In this document: piece after piece, positions 1-8,504 of the stretch
How the letters are laid out: every line of letters begins with the position of its first letter
How positions within the stretch are numbered: position 1 is the first letter of the stretch
Origin: an uncultured Alphaproteobacteria bacterium
GTDB lineage: Bacteria; Pseudomonadota; Alphaproteobacteria; UBA7985
Assembly: GCA_905479265.1 (NCBI GenBank)
Contig: CAJQLX010000017.1
Location: forward strand, 1-38,338
Length of the DNA: 38,338 nucleotides
Direction: 5' to 3'
The notes under the pieces: model-generated
The model's database searches: none
Told to the model about the DNA's origin: nothing
The model's input: only the letters and a program-made list of their open reading frames with translations
Program-made: the position numbers and the translations under genes

Positions 1-34
1 GAGTTTGACGCGGCACCCCAGACAAACCTTCCCA

Positions 35-58
35 TGACAGTCTGCTTACAGGCTGTCA
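35..58. repeat. Inverted repeat upstream of aatA
   Basis: TGACAG at 35-40 is mirrored by CTGTCA at 53-58 around a 12-nt loop. A second, wider pair, GTTTGAC at 3-9 and GTCAAAC at 55-61, overlaps it. There is no T-run, so it is not an obvious terminator. It may end the gene upstream of the window or be an operator. Nothing else was recognised in bases 1-204, and no gene is supported there on either strand. Confidence 0.3.
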
Positions 59-126
59 AACCTCTAGTGCGGTGCAGGGGTCTCAAAAACTTGCAAGGCT
101 GGACCCGATTTCCTAAGCCTTGCTGA

Positions 127-1407
<1,281 letters not shown>

Positions 1408-1516
1408 CCCGGTTAGCAGACTTATTCTGGGTTTAGCGTAGATTTCAGGCCAAGCGCAGGCGGGCGGCTTAAAGGGCCAAGCGGGTTTGCGTTAAGAGCT
1501 CTGCTAACGAATAAGC

Positions 1517-1545
1517 AAAAAGGCCACGTCTGCGTGGCCTTTTTT
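1517..1545 (+). terminator. Rho-independent terminator of aatA
   Basis: Perfect 7-bp stem GGCCACG (1522-1528) and CGTGGCC (1533-1539) with loop TCTG, followed by six T and preceded by five A. The A-run lets it act on the minus strand too, so it may also stop transcripts of the convergent MarR gene ending at 1592. Confidence 0.9.
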
Positions 1546-1591
1546 CATTTTGGTCAGGCGCCCTTGCATCCGGGCTTTGCCGCTTAGGGGC

Positions 1592-2107
1592 TTAAGCAGC
1601 GCGACTGGCTAACGCGCTCAGTGTGGCTTGGAAGCGCTGACGGTCTTCTTCGGTCATGATCGACAGCATCACTCCGCGAAACCCCGACAAACTGTCTGGA
1701 TCCGCGCCTTCAAACGCCCGGACGAGCAAAGCGCGCTGGGCGTCTATGAGTTCTTCAAGCAGCGCTTCGCCTTCCTTGGATACCAGCAGCAGTCGTTGCC
1801 TGCGATCGCTGGACCCTACCTTTTGGTCGACCAAACCGTTGTCGATCAGGCGTCGGAGGACTCGAGCGAGACTTTGCTTGGTGATCTTGAGCGTTTCCAG
1901 CAAATGACCAACGGTGATGCCGCCGTTGGTGCCAATGAAATACAGCGCACGGTGGTGGGCGCGACCCAAGTCGTGCTCTTCGAGAATTCGATCGGCTACA
2001 TCCGTGAAGTCTCGATAAGCAAAGAACATCAACTCGATGGCTTCGCGGGCCGCCGTATCTAAGGCAGCAGGCGACAAAGGCGGGGCTGGGGTTGGCGAAT
2101 CAGACAC
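1592..2107 (-). CDS. MarR-family transcriptional regulator
   Basis: Small DNA-binding protein of about 171 residues with the MarR winged helix. The pattern is a recognition-helix segment GHLLETLKITKQSLARVLRRL followed by the wing DQKVGSSDRRQRLLLVSKEGEALL, including the DRR/RL signature. Flanking helices would form the dimer interface. It is divergent from ilvE, and a palindrome lies in the 120-bp promoter gap, so auto-regulation and control of ilvE are plausible. The target and any ligand are unknown. The start is uncertain: GTG at 2107 has a purine-rich GGATGG upstream; a TTG at 2119 gives four more residues without a visible ribosome-binding site. Confidence 0.85.
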   Translation of the reverse strand: MSDSPTPAPPLSPAALDTAAREAIELMFFAYRDFTDVADRILEEHDLGRAHHRALYFIGTNGGITVGHLLETLKITKQSLARVLRRLIDNGLVDQKVGSSDRRQRLLLVSKEGEALLEELIDAQRALLVRAFEGADPDSLSGFRGVMLSIMTEEDRQRFQATLSALASRAA

Positions 2108-2140
2108 GGGGCCATCCAACTGGTCAAGAACAGCAGAAAA

Positions 2141-2161
2141 TATGTCAGGACTGTTGACATA
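2141..2161. promoter_or_regulatory. Palindromic operator candidate between marR-type gene and ilvE
   Basis: TATGTCA (2141-2147) and TGACATA (2155-2161) form a perfect 7-bp inverted repeat around a 7-bp spacer. The half-site spacing suits a MarR dimer. The right arm overlaps the possible -35 box TTGACA of the ilvE promoter, so binding would be expected to repress. The link to the MarR protein is inferred from position only. Confidence 0.55.
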
Positions 2162-2180
2162 AATCCAGCCCCCCTATAGG
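2154..2180 (+). promoter_or_regulatory. Possible sigma-70 promoter of ilvE
   Basis: TTGACA at 2154-2159 matches the -35 consensus. TATAGG at 2175-2180 is a fair -10 box with a short 15-bp spacer. The A/T-rich leader and ribosome-binding site of ilvE follow. Confidence 0.4.
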
Positions 2181-2229
2181 TGCGAAGTGTGGGATTTTTC
2201 CAAATATTGCGTGTTGTGGAGGCTTCGGT

Positions 2230-3105
2230 ATGGCAATGGTTCCGTTTGATAAGCTAGGCGGAAAACTTTGGTACAACGGTGAACTGATTGATTGGGATGC
2301 AGGCCGCCTGCACATCCTGTCGCACGGTCTGCACTATGGTTCCTGTGTTTTCGAAGGTGAGCGCGCCTATGGTGGCGAGATATTTAAGCACCAAGAGCAT
2401 ACGGATCGCCTGTTTAAGTCTGCCGAGATCCTCGGGATGGAGATCCCGTATTCCCAAAAAGAATTGTACGATGCGGGCTATGATTCTCTGCAGGCGCAGG
2501 GCTTCAAAGACGCCTACGTTCGCGCCGTTGCCTGGCGTGGATCAGAGATGATGGCGATTTCTGCGCAACAGACAACGACACACGTGGCCGTTGTGTGCTG
2601 GGATATGGGCTCGTACTTTGATCCCGAAGCGCGGATGGCTGGCATCAAGTTGCAGTGGGCAAAGTACAAGCGTCCCTCACCCGAATGTGCGCCTGTCCAC
2701 GCCAAGGCGGCTGGGCTTTACATGATTTGTACGGTTTCCAAGCACGAAGCCGAGGCCAATGGGTTCAACGACGCGCTAATGGTTGATTGGCGCGGTTATG
2801 TTGCCGAATGCACCGGGGCAAACATCTTTTTTGTCAAAGACGGTGCCCTGCATACGCCAACACCGGATTGTTTTCTGGATGGCATCACCCGGCAAACCGT
2901 GATTGCCCTGGCAAAGGAACGCGGGATTGAGGTGATTGAACGCCACATCATGCCTGAAGAACTGCTGGAAATGCAGGAAGTGTTCATTGTGGGTACAGCG
3001 GCAGAAGTGACGCCGATCAACCAGATTGGTGATGTTAATTACCAAGTGGGTGACGTCACCCGCGACTTGCTGACGCTTTACCACAATCACGTTCGCGGCC
3101 AGTAG
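2230..3105 (+). CDS. ilvE: Branched-chain amino acid aminotransferase
   Basis: Class IV PLP aminotransferase that carries out the last step of leucine, isoleucine and valine synthesis (2-oxo acid plus glutamate) and their first breakdown step. The 291-residue product has the fold-type IV pattern: early WYNGELIDWDAGRLHILSHGLHYGSCVFEG, a PLP-lysine region VHAKAAGLYMICTVSK, the NGFNDALMVDWRGYVAECTGANIFFV block, and the C-terminal VFIVGTAAEVTPINQI. GGAGG at 2218-2222 supports the ATG at 2230; a second ATG at 2236 is possible. It is divergent from the MarR regulator. A D-amino acid transaminase is the main alternative, but the N-terminal half is typical of IlvE. Confidence 0.92.
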   Translation: MAMVPFDKLGGKLWYNGELIDWDAGRLHILSHGLHYGSCVFEGERAYGGEIFKHQEHTDRLFKSAEILGMEIPYSQKELYDAGYDSLQAQGFKDAYVRAVAWRGSEMMAISAQQTTTHVAVVCWDMGSYFDPEARMAGIKLQWAKYKRPSPECAPVHAKAAGLYMICTVSKHEAEANGFNDALMVDWRGYVAECTGANIFFVKDGALHTPTPDCFLDGITRQTVIALAKERGIEVIERHIMPEELLEMQEVFIVGTAAEVTPINQIGDVNYQVGDVTRDLLTLYHNHVRGQ

Positions 3106-3130
3106 AGCGCCTTGGGACTGACCAAATAGA

Positions 3131-3149
3131 CGGAGCGCTCTGCGCTCCG
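3131..3149 (+). terminator. Strong hairpin downstream of ilvE
   Basis: CGGAGCGC (3131-3138) and GCGCTCCG (3142-3149) form a perfect 8-bp stem with a 3-nt loop, 25 bases after the ilvE stop. Only a weak T-containing stretch follows, so it may be a poor terminator or a transcript-stabilising 3' end. Confidence 0.5.
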
Positions 3150-3233
3150 ACTTCTTGCTGGCCTCGGTTGGCCAAGGCCAAACACTCGGCCTTCGTTGCG
3201 CCTGTATTGTGGGTTGAGGCACTGACACAATGA

Positions 3234-3260
3234 CCGCTCAAAACGCTTCGCTTTGAGCGG
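3234..3260 (-). terminator. Hairpin after pgsA, between convergent genes
   Basis: CCGCTCAAA (3234-3242) and TTTGAGCGG (3252-3260) form a perfect 9-bp stem with a 9-nt loop, directly after the pgsA stop on the minus strand. There is no clear T-run on either side. It probably marks the transcript end between ilvE and pgsA. Confidence 0.4.
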
Positions 3261-3263
3261 ATT

Positions 3264-3851
3264 CTACGGCTTTCTGAGGAACACGCGCAGGTAATCAGCC
3301 GCGCTGAACCAACTCGCCGCTGCTGCCAGCCACAGGGCGATCACCACCAAAGCGCTGGCCAATGTTGTCGGGGCCGGTCGCAGTCCCAGCGCGACGAAGC
3401 TGATATCTGCCAAAGCAATGGCGATGGCCAGGCACTGCGCCACGGTCTTGAATTTCCCCAAACCCCGGACTTCCATCCGCCAGTTTTGTGTGAGCGCTGC
3501 CTCGCGCAGTCCGCCGACGAGCAAATCGCGGGAAAGCATGAGCGCGATGGGCGCAACCACGCTTACCTCAGGCACCAACACGGCCAAACCCAAGCCGGCG
3601 AACAGCATCAACAGCTTGTCGGCGACGGGGTCCAAGACAGCCCCCAGCAGGGTTTCTTGCCCCATCCGACGCGCCAATATGCCATCAAAAACATCGCTCA
3701 AACAGGCCATGGCAAACAACGCCAGCGCCACGGGCAGACCCTGCTCAGCATTCAGCGCTCCTGTGGCCGACAGCACCAGCAGCAGCCCGACAGCGGGGGC
3801 TGCGATCACACGGAACAGCGTCAGGATGTTGGGCAAATGCTGGATCAACAT
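3264..3851 (-). CDS. pgsA: CDP-diacylglycerol--glycerol-3-phosphate 3-phosphatidyltransferase
   Basis: Integral inner-membrane enzyme that makes phosphatidylglycerol phosphate from CDP-diacylglycerol and glycerol-3-phosphate, the committed step to phosphatidylglycerol and cardiolipin. The CDP-alcohol phosphatidyltransferase signature D-x2-D-G-x2-A-R-x8-G-x3-D-x3-D is complete, from SDVFDGILARR to LDPVADK. The opening LPNILTLFRV is typical of PgsA, and several hydrophobic segments follow. The ATG at 3851 (195 residues) is preferred: AGGAG sits 8 bases upstream. A GTG at 3858-3860 overlaps that ribosome-binding site and is unlikely. It starts 5 bases after the uvrC stop, so the two are co-transcribed, an arrangement common in proteobacteria. 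Confidence 0.94.
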   Translation of the reverse strand: MLIQHLPNILTLFRVIAAPAVGLLLVLSATGALNAEQGLPVALALFAMACLSDVFDGILARRMGQETLLGAVLDPVADKLLMLFAGLGLAVLVPEVSVVAPIALMLSRDLLVGGLREAALTQNWRMEVRGLGKFKTVAQCLAIAIALADISFVALGLRPAPTTLASALVVIALWLAAAASWFSAADYLRVFLRKP

Positions 3852-3856
3852 GGGGC

Positions 3857-5875
3857 TCACTCCTGATGAAAATGGTCGTAGATTTTCTGGGCGACGGTCT
3901 CTGAAATACCCTCGACGCCCAACAAGTCAGCCACACTGGCGCGGGATACCGATCGTGCCGAACCAAAATGCATCAAGAGCGCCTTTTTGCGCCGAGGACC
4001 GATTCCCGGCACGTCATCCAGGGGGTTCTTCTTGATCGCAGCGGAGCGCTTGGCGCGGTGCGTCCCGATGGCAAAGCGGTGAACTTCGTCGCGTAGGCGC
4101 TGGAGGTAGTACAGGACAGGGTCGCGTTCCGGCATTTGAAACGGCGCGGTATCGGGCAAAAAGAACTGCTCGCGGCCTGCATTTCGGTCCGGACCTTTTG
4201 CAATCGCGACCAAGGGGACATCGTCGATGCCCAGCTCATTCAGCGTTTCGACAACCGCAGAGAGCTGTCCCTTGCCGCCATCGATCAGGACCAAGTCGGG
4301 CCATTGGCCCTGATCCCGGTCCGGGTCTTCCTTCAAAGCGCGCGAGAACCGGCGGTGGAAGACCTCGCGCATCATGGCGTAGTCGTCACCGGGCGCGGTG
4401 TCGGATTTGATGTTGAACTTGCGATAGCTGTTCTTGACGAAGCCTTCTGGCCCAGCGACCACCATCGCACCAACGGCATTGGCGCCTTGGATGTGGGAGT
4501 TGTCATAGACTTCAATCCGCTCTGGCGGGCCAGCCAGCCCAAAGGCATCGGCAACGCCGTCGAGTAATTTTCGCTGTGTGGAGGATTCGGCCTGCCGTCG
4601 CTCCAACGCTTCGCGGGCGTTGCGGACGGCGTTGGCCATCACGTCGCGCTTAACCCCACGTTGCGGGCGCAGGATCTGCACTTTGCGTTCAGCTTTGGTG
4701 GTGAGGGCTTCGCCCAGCAGTGCGAGCTCGACCGGATCATGACTGACCAAAACCAGTTTCGGTATGGGTTTATCGGCGTAAAATTGCCCAATAAAGCTGC
4801 CAAGGACATCCGCGATTTCGTCGCTGCGATCGTGGCGCGGGAAGTAGGCTCGGTTGCCGTAGTTTCGGCCCGCGCGGTAGAAAAACACCTGCACGCAGAT
4901 TTGACCGCCGCTGCTGTGCGCGGCAATGACGTCAGCGTCTTCGATTTCGCCCTGCAAGTTCACGTCCTGATGCGCTTGGACGGCACTGAGCGCACGCAGT
5001 CGGTCACGCAGCATGGCAGCGCGCTCGAACTGCAGGTTTTCTGCGGCTTCTTGCATGGATACGGCCAGCTCGTCCTGGATGCGGCGGCTTTCGCCAAAGA
5101 GAAAACCTTTCGCCTCGTCCACCAGCGCGTCGTACCCGGCCTGATCGATCTTGCCCACACAGGGGGCAGAGCACCGTTTGATTTGATACAGCAAGCAAGG
5201 GCGGGTGCGGTTTTCGAAAACGCTGTCCGAACAGGACCGCAGCAAGAACGCCTTTTCCAGCGCTGTCACGGTTCGATTGACGGACTTGGCGCTGGCGAAG
5301 GGGCCAAAGTAGTCACCTTTGCGTCGATGCGCGCCGCGATGCTTGGTCACTTGGGCGAAGTCATGATCCGCCGTCAGCAGAATGTAGGGAAACGACTTAT
5401 CATCACGCAGAAGGACGTTGTACCGGGGTTGGAACCGTTTGATCAGGTTGGATTCCAGCAGCAGGGCTTCAACCTCGCTGTTGGTGACCACGATTTCCAA
5501 GCCCTTGGTCTCCGCAACCATGCGCCGCAAGCGATTGGGCAGGCGGTCCAGCTGGGTGTAATTGGTCACGCGCCGGCGCAGGTTGCGCGCTTTGCCGACA
5601 TAAATCGGATCACCTTTTCGATCCAGCATCCGATAGACGCCCGGCGAACTGCTGAGCGTCTTGACGCCATCCCTCAGCGTTTGCAGGCCAAAGGCGAGGT
5701 CAGTGCTGGCAAGATCAGGTGAGGTTGGCTGCGCGCCGGGTGAAGCCGCGGAACCGTCATCGTAATCGGCGGCCTCGTCATTGAGGGTCAGCGCGACCGA
5801 TTCGTGCGCTGGCATGGCCGCTCGCTTGCCGCCTGCACTGCTGTCCCGTTCCTGATGAGTCTTTCCGCGTCGCAT
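3857..5875 (-). CDS. uvrC: Excinuclease ABC subunit C
   Basis: Nuclease subunit of UvrABC nucleotide excision repair; cuts the damaged strand on both sides of a lesion held by UvrB. From the ATG at 5875 it is 672 residues. In order: N-terminal low-complexity extension of about 65 residues; GIY-YIG nuclease ([23 protein letters not shown]); four cysteines near 215, 227, 235 and 239, matching the iron-sulfur-binding positions of UvrC; UVR motif ([24 protein letters not shown]) that contacts UvrB; RNase H-like nuclease domain ([19 protein letters not shown], then [12 protein letters not shown]); and C-terminal helix-hairpin-helix pair ([13 protein letters not shown] and [12 protein letters not shown]). 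The start is uncertain: ATG at 5815 or TTG at 5911 are alternatives, and none has a strong ribosome-binding site. pgsA follows by 5 bases. Confidence 0.95.
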   Translation of the reverse strand: MRRGKTHQERDSSAGGKRAAMPAHESVALTLNDEAADYDDGSAASPGAQPTSPDLASTDLAFGLQTLRDGVKTLSSSPGVYRMLDRKGDPIYVGKARNLRRRVTNYTQLDRLPNRLRRMVAETKGLEIVVTNSEVEALLLESNLIKRFQPRYNVLLRDDKSFPYILLTADHDFAQVTKHRGAHRRKGDYFGPFASAKSVNRTVTALEKAFLLRSCSDSVFENRTRPCLLYQIKRCSAPCVGKIDQAGYDALVDEAKGFLFGESRRIQDELAVSMQEAAENLQFERAAMLRDRLRALSAVQAHQDVNLQGEIEDADVIAAHSSGGQICVQVFFYRAGRNYGNRAYFPRHDRSDEIADVLGSFIGQFYADKPIPKLVLVSHDPVELALLGEALTTKAERKVQILRPQRGVKRDVMANAVRNAREALERRQAESSTQRKLLDGVADAFGLAGPPERIEVYDNSHIQGANAVGAMVVAGPEGFVKNSYRKFNIKSDTAPGDDYAMMREVFHRRFSRALKEDPDRDQGQWPDLVLIDGGKGQLSAVVETLNELGIDDVPLVAIAKGPDRNAGREQFFLPDTAPFQMPERDPVLYYLQRLRDEVHRFAIGTHRAKRSAAIKKNPLDDVPGIGPRRKKALLMHFGSARSVSRASVADLLGVEGISETVAQKIYDHFHQE

Positions 5876-6225
5876 AATACCAATTCTTAGCTTGCTTTTT
5901 TTGGTTTCCAAAGGAACGAATGCAAACAGGTCTCAGTCTGTGGATAACCCTGTCAGTAAAGTTACAGCAGAATACCAGTTTGTCGTGTTTTCAGTACCTT
6001 GGCCCTGACAATCGAAATATTGAACCTTCTTTCCTTCATGCGAAATAAGGCATTGATATTAAACGTCTTTTTAGCATCGCGATATAGATGCGCACTGAAA
6101 ACGTTGGATTTTTTCGCCCGATCTCGAGTCGCAAAATGTAAGAGAGAGACATGTAGACAAGCGTCGCCTGACCAGCGTGATTCTAACCTCAGAGCGGCAT
6201 TTGCACGGGATTTAATGCAAAAATC
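5876..6225. other. AT-rich intergenic stretch between folB and uvrC, with a DnaA box
   Basis: About 350 bases without a convincing gene. Both flanking genes are on the minus strand, so it should hold the uvrC promoter. It is visibly richer in A and T than its neighbours. A perfect 9-mer DnaA box (TGTGGATAA, reverse of TTATCCACA) lies at 5939-5947. No GAAC-N7-GAAC SOS box was seen. A 76-codon plus-strand frame starting at a TTG near 5999 has no ribosome-binding site and is probably chance. Confidence 0.5.
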
Positions 6226-6588
6226 TTAAGCGCGGCGTAACCGTACTGTCACAGAAGCGCACTCGGCGTCTTCGAACACGTCCAGCTTTTCCCCGCGCAC
6301 TTCGAGATTGATCATCCGTTCATCCGCAAACAGCCGATTTGCCAGTTGATCGACAAGGGTTTCGAGCAGATTGAAGTGCCCTTCTGTCACCATGCGTCGG
6401 GCGGTCTGGACAAAGATTTCGTAGCTCAACACCTTGCTAAAATCGTCAGAGAGGCGTTCGGGCAAGTCCACGTCAGCACGAAACGACAGGCGCACACGCT
6501 GGGGTGCCTCGTGTTCGTGCGGGTAGATGCCAATGTTGGCCGACACCAGCAGGTTGTCGACGGAAATACTGCGTTCGCGAATGATCAT
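6226..6588 (-). CDS. folB: Dihydroneopterin aldolase
   Basis: Cleaves 7,8-dihydroneopterin to 6-hydroxymethyl-dihydropterin and glycolaldehyde in folate synthesis; FolB enzymes usually form octamers in the cytoplasm. The 120-residue size is right for the family. Visible signatures are NLLVSANIGIYPHEHEAPQ near the start, with the Glu of the active-site region, and NLLETLVDQLANRL, the helix carrying the pterin-binding Glu. The C-terminal strand VTVRLRR is usual. The ATG at 6588 follows the upstream SDR stop by 9 bases. The two are co-transcribed, supporting a shared pterin role. Confidence 0.9.
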   Translation of the reverse strand: MIIRERSISVDNLLVSANIGIYPHEHEAPQRVRLSFRADVDLPERLSDDFSKVLSYEIFVQTARRMVTEGHFNLLETLVDQLANRLFADERMINLEVRGEKLDVFEDAECASVTVRLRRA

Positions 6589-6597
6589 CCGATCAGC

Positions 6598-7371
6598 CTA
6601 TTCGATGGGAGCAGGTCGGTCTGGCGCAGGCGCGGCCCAGTTTAAGTGCTGACCGCCATCCAGAGCGATCATTTGGCCCGTCATCGATGGCGCTGCAAGG
6701 ATGAAATCAACAGCGTGACAAATGTCTGCCAGCGGCGTTGCAATTTTCAAGGGCGTGTCTTGTACCTGCTCGTCGAAGTGCTCTTGGCTTTGCCGGGGCG
6801 AGGGCAGCGTAGGGCCGGGGCCGATGCCGTTGACGCGGATGGCCTTGGGCGCCAACGCTAGGGCCAACTGCTTCGTCATGCCCCACAGAGCATATTTTGA
6901 TGCGGTGTAGGAGATAAAGTGCTCGGTCAGGTTCCAAACACGCTGGTCGATCATATTGATAATCGCCCCGCCACTGGCTGGCGCTTGAGCCGCGAGTGCC
7001 TGCGAGAGGACAAGTGGCGCGCGGAGATTGGGCTCCATGTGCGCATCCCAACTTTCGCGGTCGGCGGTTTCAGCGGAGTCGTACTGAAAGGCGGAGGCAT
7101 TGTTGATCAGAGCCGTCAGCGGCAGGCCCAGCCCGTCGCTGGCCTGTGCCAATAGCCCTTGAACGTCTTCCTCGCGCGCAAGGTCCGCTTGCACCAGGCA
7201 GGCCGTGCCTCCTGCAGCTCGTATGGCCCCAGCGGTCGCCTCTGCGCCCGCGGCGCTGGAACGATAGTGCAGGGCGACAGCCCAGCCCTGTTGCCCGAGG
7301 TGATGGGCCAGAGCCGCACCAATCCGGTGCGCTGCGCCTGTTATGAGAACGGTTTTGGGGGAGAGAGACAC
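6598..7371 (-). CDS. Short-chain dehydrogenase, pteridine reductase-like (FolM type)
   Basis: NAD(P)H-dependent Rossmann-fold reductase of 257 residues. The dinucleotide motif is TGAAHRIG, the T-G-x3-R-x-G form seen in pteridine reductases and FolM and linked to NADPH. It also has NNASAF, the strand IINMIDQRVWN, and the catalytic Tyr-x3-Lys in ISYTASKYAL. The C-terminal half has GPGPTLPSP and TGQMIALDGGQHL. It lies 9 bases upstream of folB, so reduction of dihydromonapterin, dihydrobiopterin or dihydrofolate is a reasonable inference; another carbonyl substrate cannot be excluded. The start is GTG at 7371 with GAGGA 7 bases upstream, overlapping the end of the transporter gene. Confidence 0.85.
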   Translation of the reverse strand: MSLSPKTVLITGAAHRIGAALAHHLGQQGWAVALHYRSSAAGAEATAGAIRAAGGTACLVQADLAREEDVQGLLAQASDGLGLPLTALINNASAFQYDSAETADRESWDAHMEPNLRAPLVLSQALAAQAPASGGAIINMIDQRVWNLTEHFISYTASKYALWGMTKQLALALAPKAIRVNGIGPGPTLPSPRQSQEHFDEQVQDTPLKIATPLADICHAVDFILAAPSMTGQMIALDGGQHLNWAAPAPDRPAPIE

Positions 7372-7381
7372 GGTAACGTCC

Positions 7382-8317
7382 TCAGATCAGCAGGCTGAAG
7401 TAGAGATAAGCGGCGAAAGCAAGCAGGAAGCCAATACCGATCCACCGTCCGATGCTCTTACCGGCGACAAGAATACCGACCAGCAGAATCGACGTGACGC
7501 CAAACAGCAAAAGGCTGGAATGGTAAAGCTCGTCCGCAACGGGCAGCGGTGAGATAAACGCGACCAAACCCAGCACCAGCATGATGTTGGTCAGGTTTGA
7601 GCCAATGATGTTGCCGATCACAACGTCTCGATGACCTTGGCGGGCCGCCGCAAGCGAAGCAAAGAGCTCGGGCAAGCTGGTTCCGATGGCGACGACCGTT
7701 GCGCCAATGACCGCTTCTGGAACGCGGATCGCTTCGGCCAATTCAACAGCGCCGTAGATAAACGCTTGCCCGCCGACAACCAGGATCGCTAAGCCGCCGA
7801 ACAGTGAAATGCTGGCCAACCCCCAGCCCCACGCAACGTCGGGCGCGTCTTCGACCGCTTCTTCATTGCCGAAGCGAAAGATCACAATGGTATGGACGAC
7901 CATGGCAAGCAGCAGCAAACCACCGGCCCAGCGTGGCAAGAAGCCGCCAATATAGGCCAGAGCCAGCACAAAAAGTGTGGCAACGACCAAGATCGCACCA
8001 TCACGGCGCACGGTCGCCGGGGCGCAGCACAAAGGAAGCACCAGCGCGGTCAAGCCGCCAATCAGCAGAACGTTGGTGATGTTGGACCCGATGACGTTAC
8101 CAACGGCAACATCCGGCACGCCGCCCAGCGCCGCGCCGACGGTCACAACAACCTCTGGCGCGCTGGTGCCCCACGCGACGACCGTGAGGCCGATGATAAA
8201 CGGTGAAATCCCAATCAGCCGAGAAGCAGATACAGCGCCCCGAATAAGGAAGTCTGCCCCATAACTCAAACCGGCCAAGCCGACGATAAGCAAAAGCGAT
8301 GGGATCAGAAGGTCCAA
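7382..8317 (-). CDS. Na+/Ca2+ exchanger-family (CaCA) transporter, YrbG-like
   Basis: Inner-membrane cation antiporter of 311 residues with about ten hydrophobic segments. The two inverted alpha-repeats of the CaCA superfamily are clear. Repeat 1 has VVAWGTSAPEVVVTVGAA and GNVIGSNITNVLLIGG. Repeat 2 has VVAIGTSLPELFASLAAA and GNIIGSNLTNIMLVLG. The acidic residue after each GTS-x-P binds the cation in the family. The only plausible start is TTG at 8317, supported by GGAGAG upstream. The SDR gene starts 10 bases after its stop, so it leads a three-gene operon with SDR and folB; no functional link to pterins is obvious. Calcium versus other cations cannot be decided here. Confidence 0.9.
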   Translation of the reverse strand: MDLLIPSLLLIVGLAGLSYGADFLIRGAVSASRLIGISPFIIGLTVVAWGTSAPEVVVTVGAALGGVPDVAVGNVIGSNITNVLLIGGLTALVLPLCCAPATVRRDGAILVVATLFVLALAYIGGFLPRWAGGLLLLAMVVHTIVIFRFGNEEAVEDAPDVAWGWGLASISLFGGLAILVVGGQAFIYGAVELAEAIRVPEAVIGATVVAIGTSLPELFASLAAARQGHRDVVIGNIIGSNLTNIMLVLGLVAFISPLPVADELYHSSLLLFGVTSILLVGILVAGKSIGRWIGIGFLLAFAAYLYFSLLI

Positions 8318-8504
8318 GCGAAAATCTCTCCGGGCGTCGACGGCGGTAACGATTACCGAGCGTTCTTATACTCATGAAATCTTGGCTTGCACGGCTTTGG
8401 TTCAAGTGGTCATACCAAAAAATCACATAGGGAACCTGCGTTGCGTCTGGGCAAATTAGCCCTAAGTAACAACTGACCCCTTCAAAGCAACCAGAGGCCG
8501 CTCC

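Noticed and set aside
4661-5722. Plus-strand frame of 353 codons inside uvrC
   Set aside because: Antisense to the conserved GIY-YIG and UVR regions of uvrC. The translation looks like no protein family and follows the codon bias of the opposite strand.
5999-6229. Plus-strand frame of 76 codons in the folB-uvrC gap
   Set aside because: TTG start without a ribosome-binding site, composition unlike the neighbouring genes, and the end overlaps folB.
8318-8504. SOS box before uvrB
   Set aside because: I looked for GAAC-N7-GAAC and GTTC-N7-GTTC in the gap. GTTC and GAAC words occur singly but never at the right spacing.
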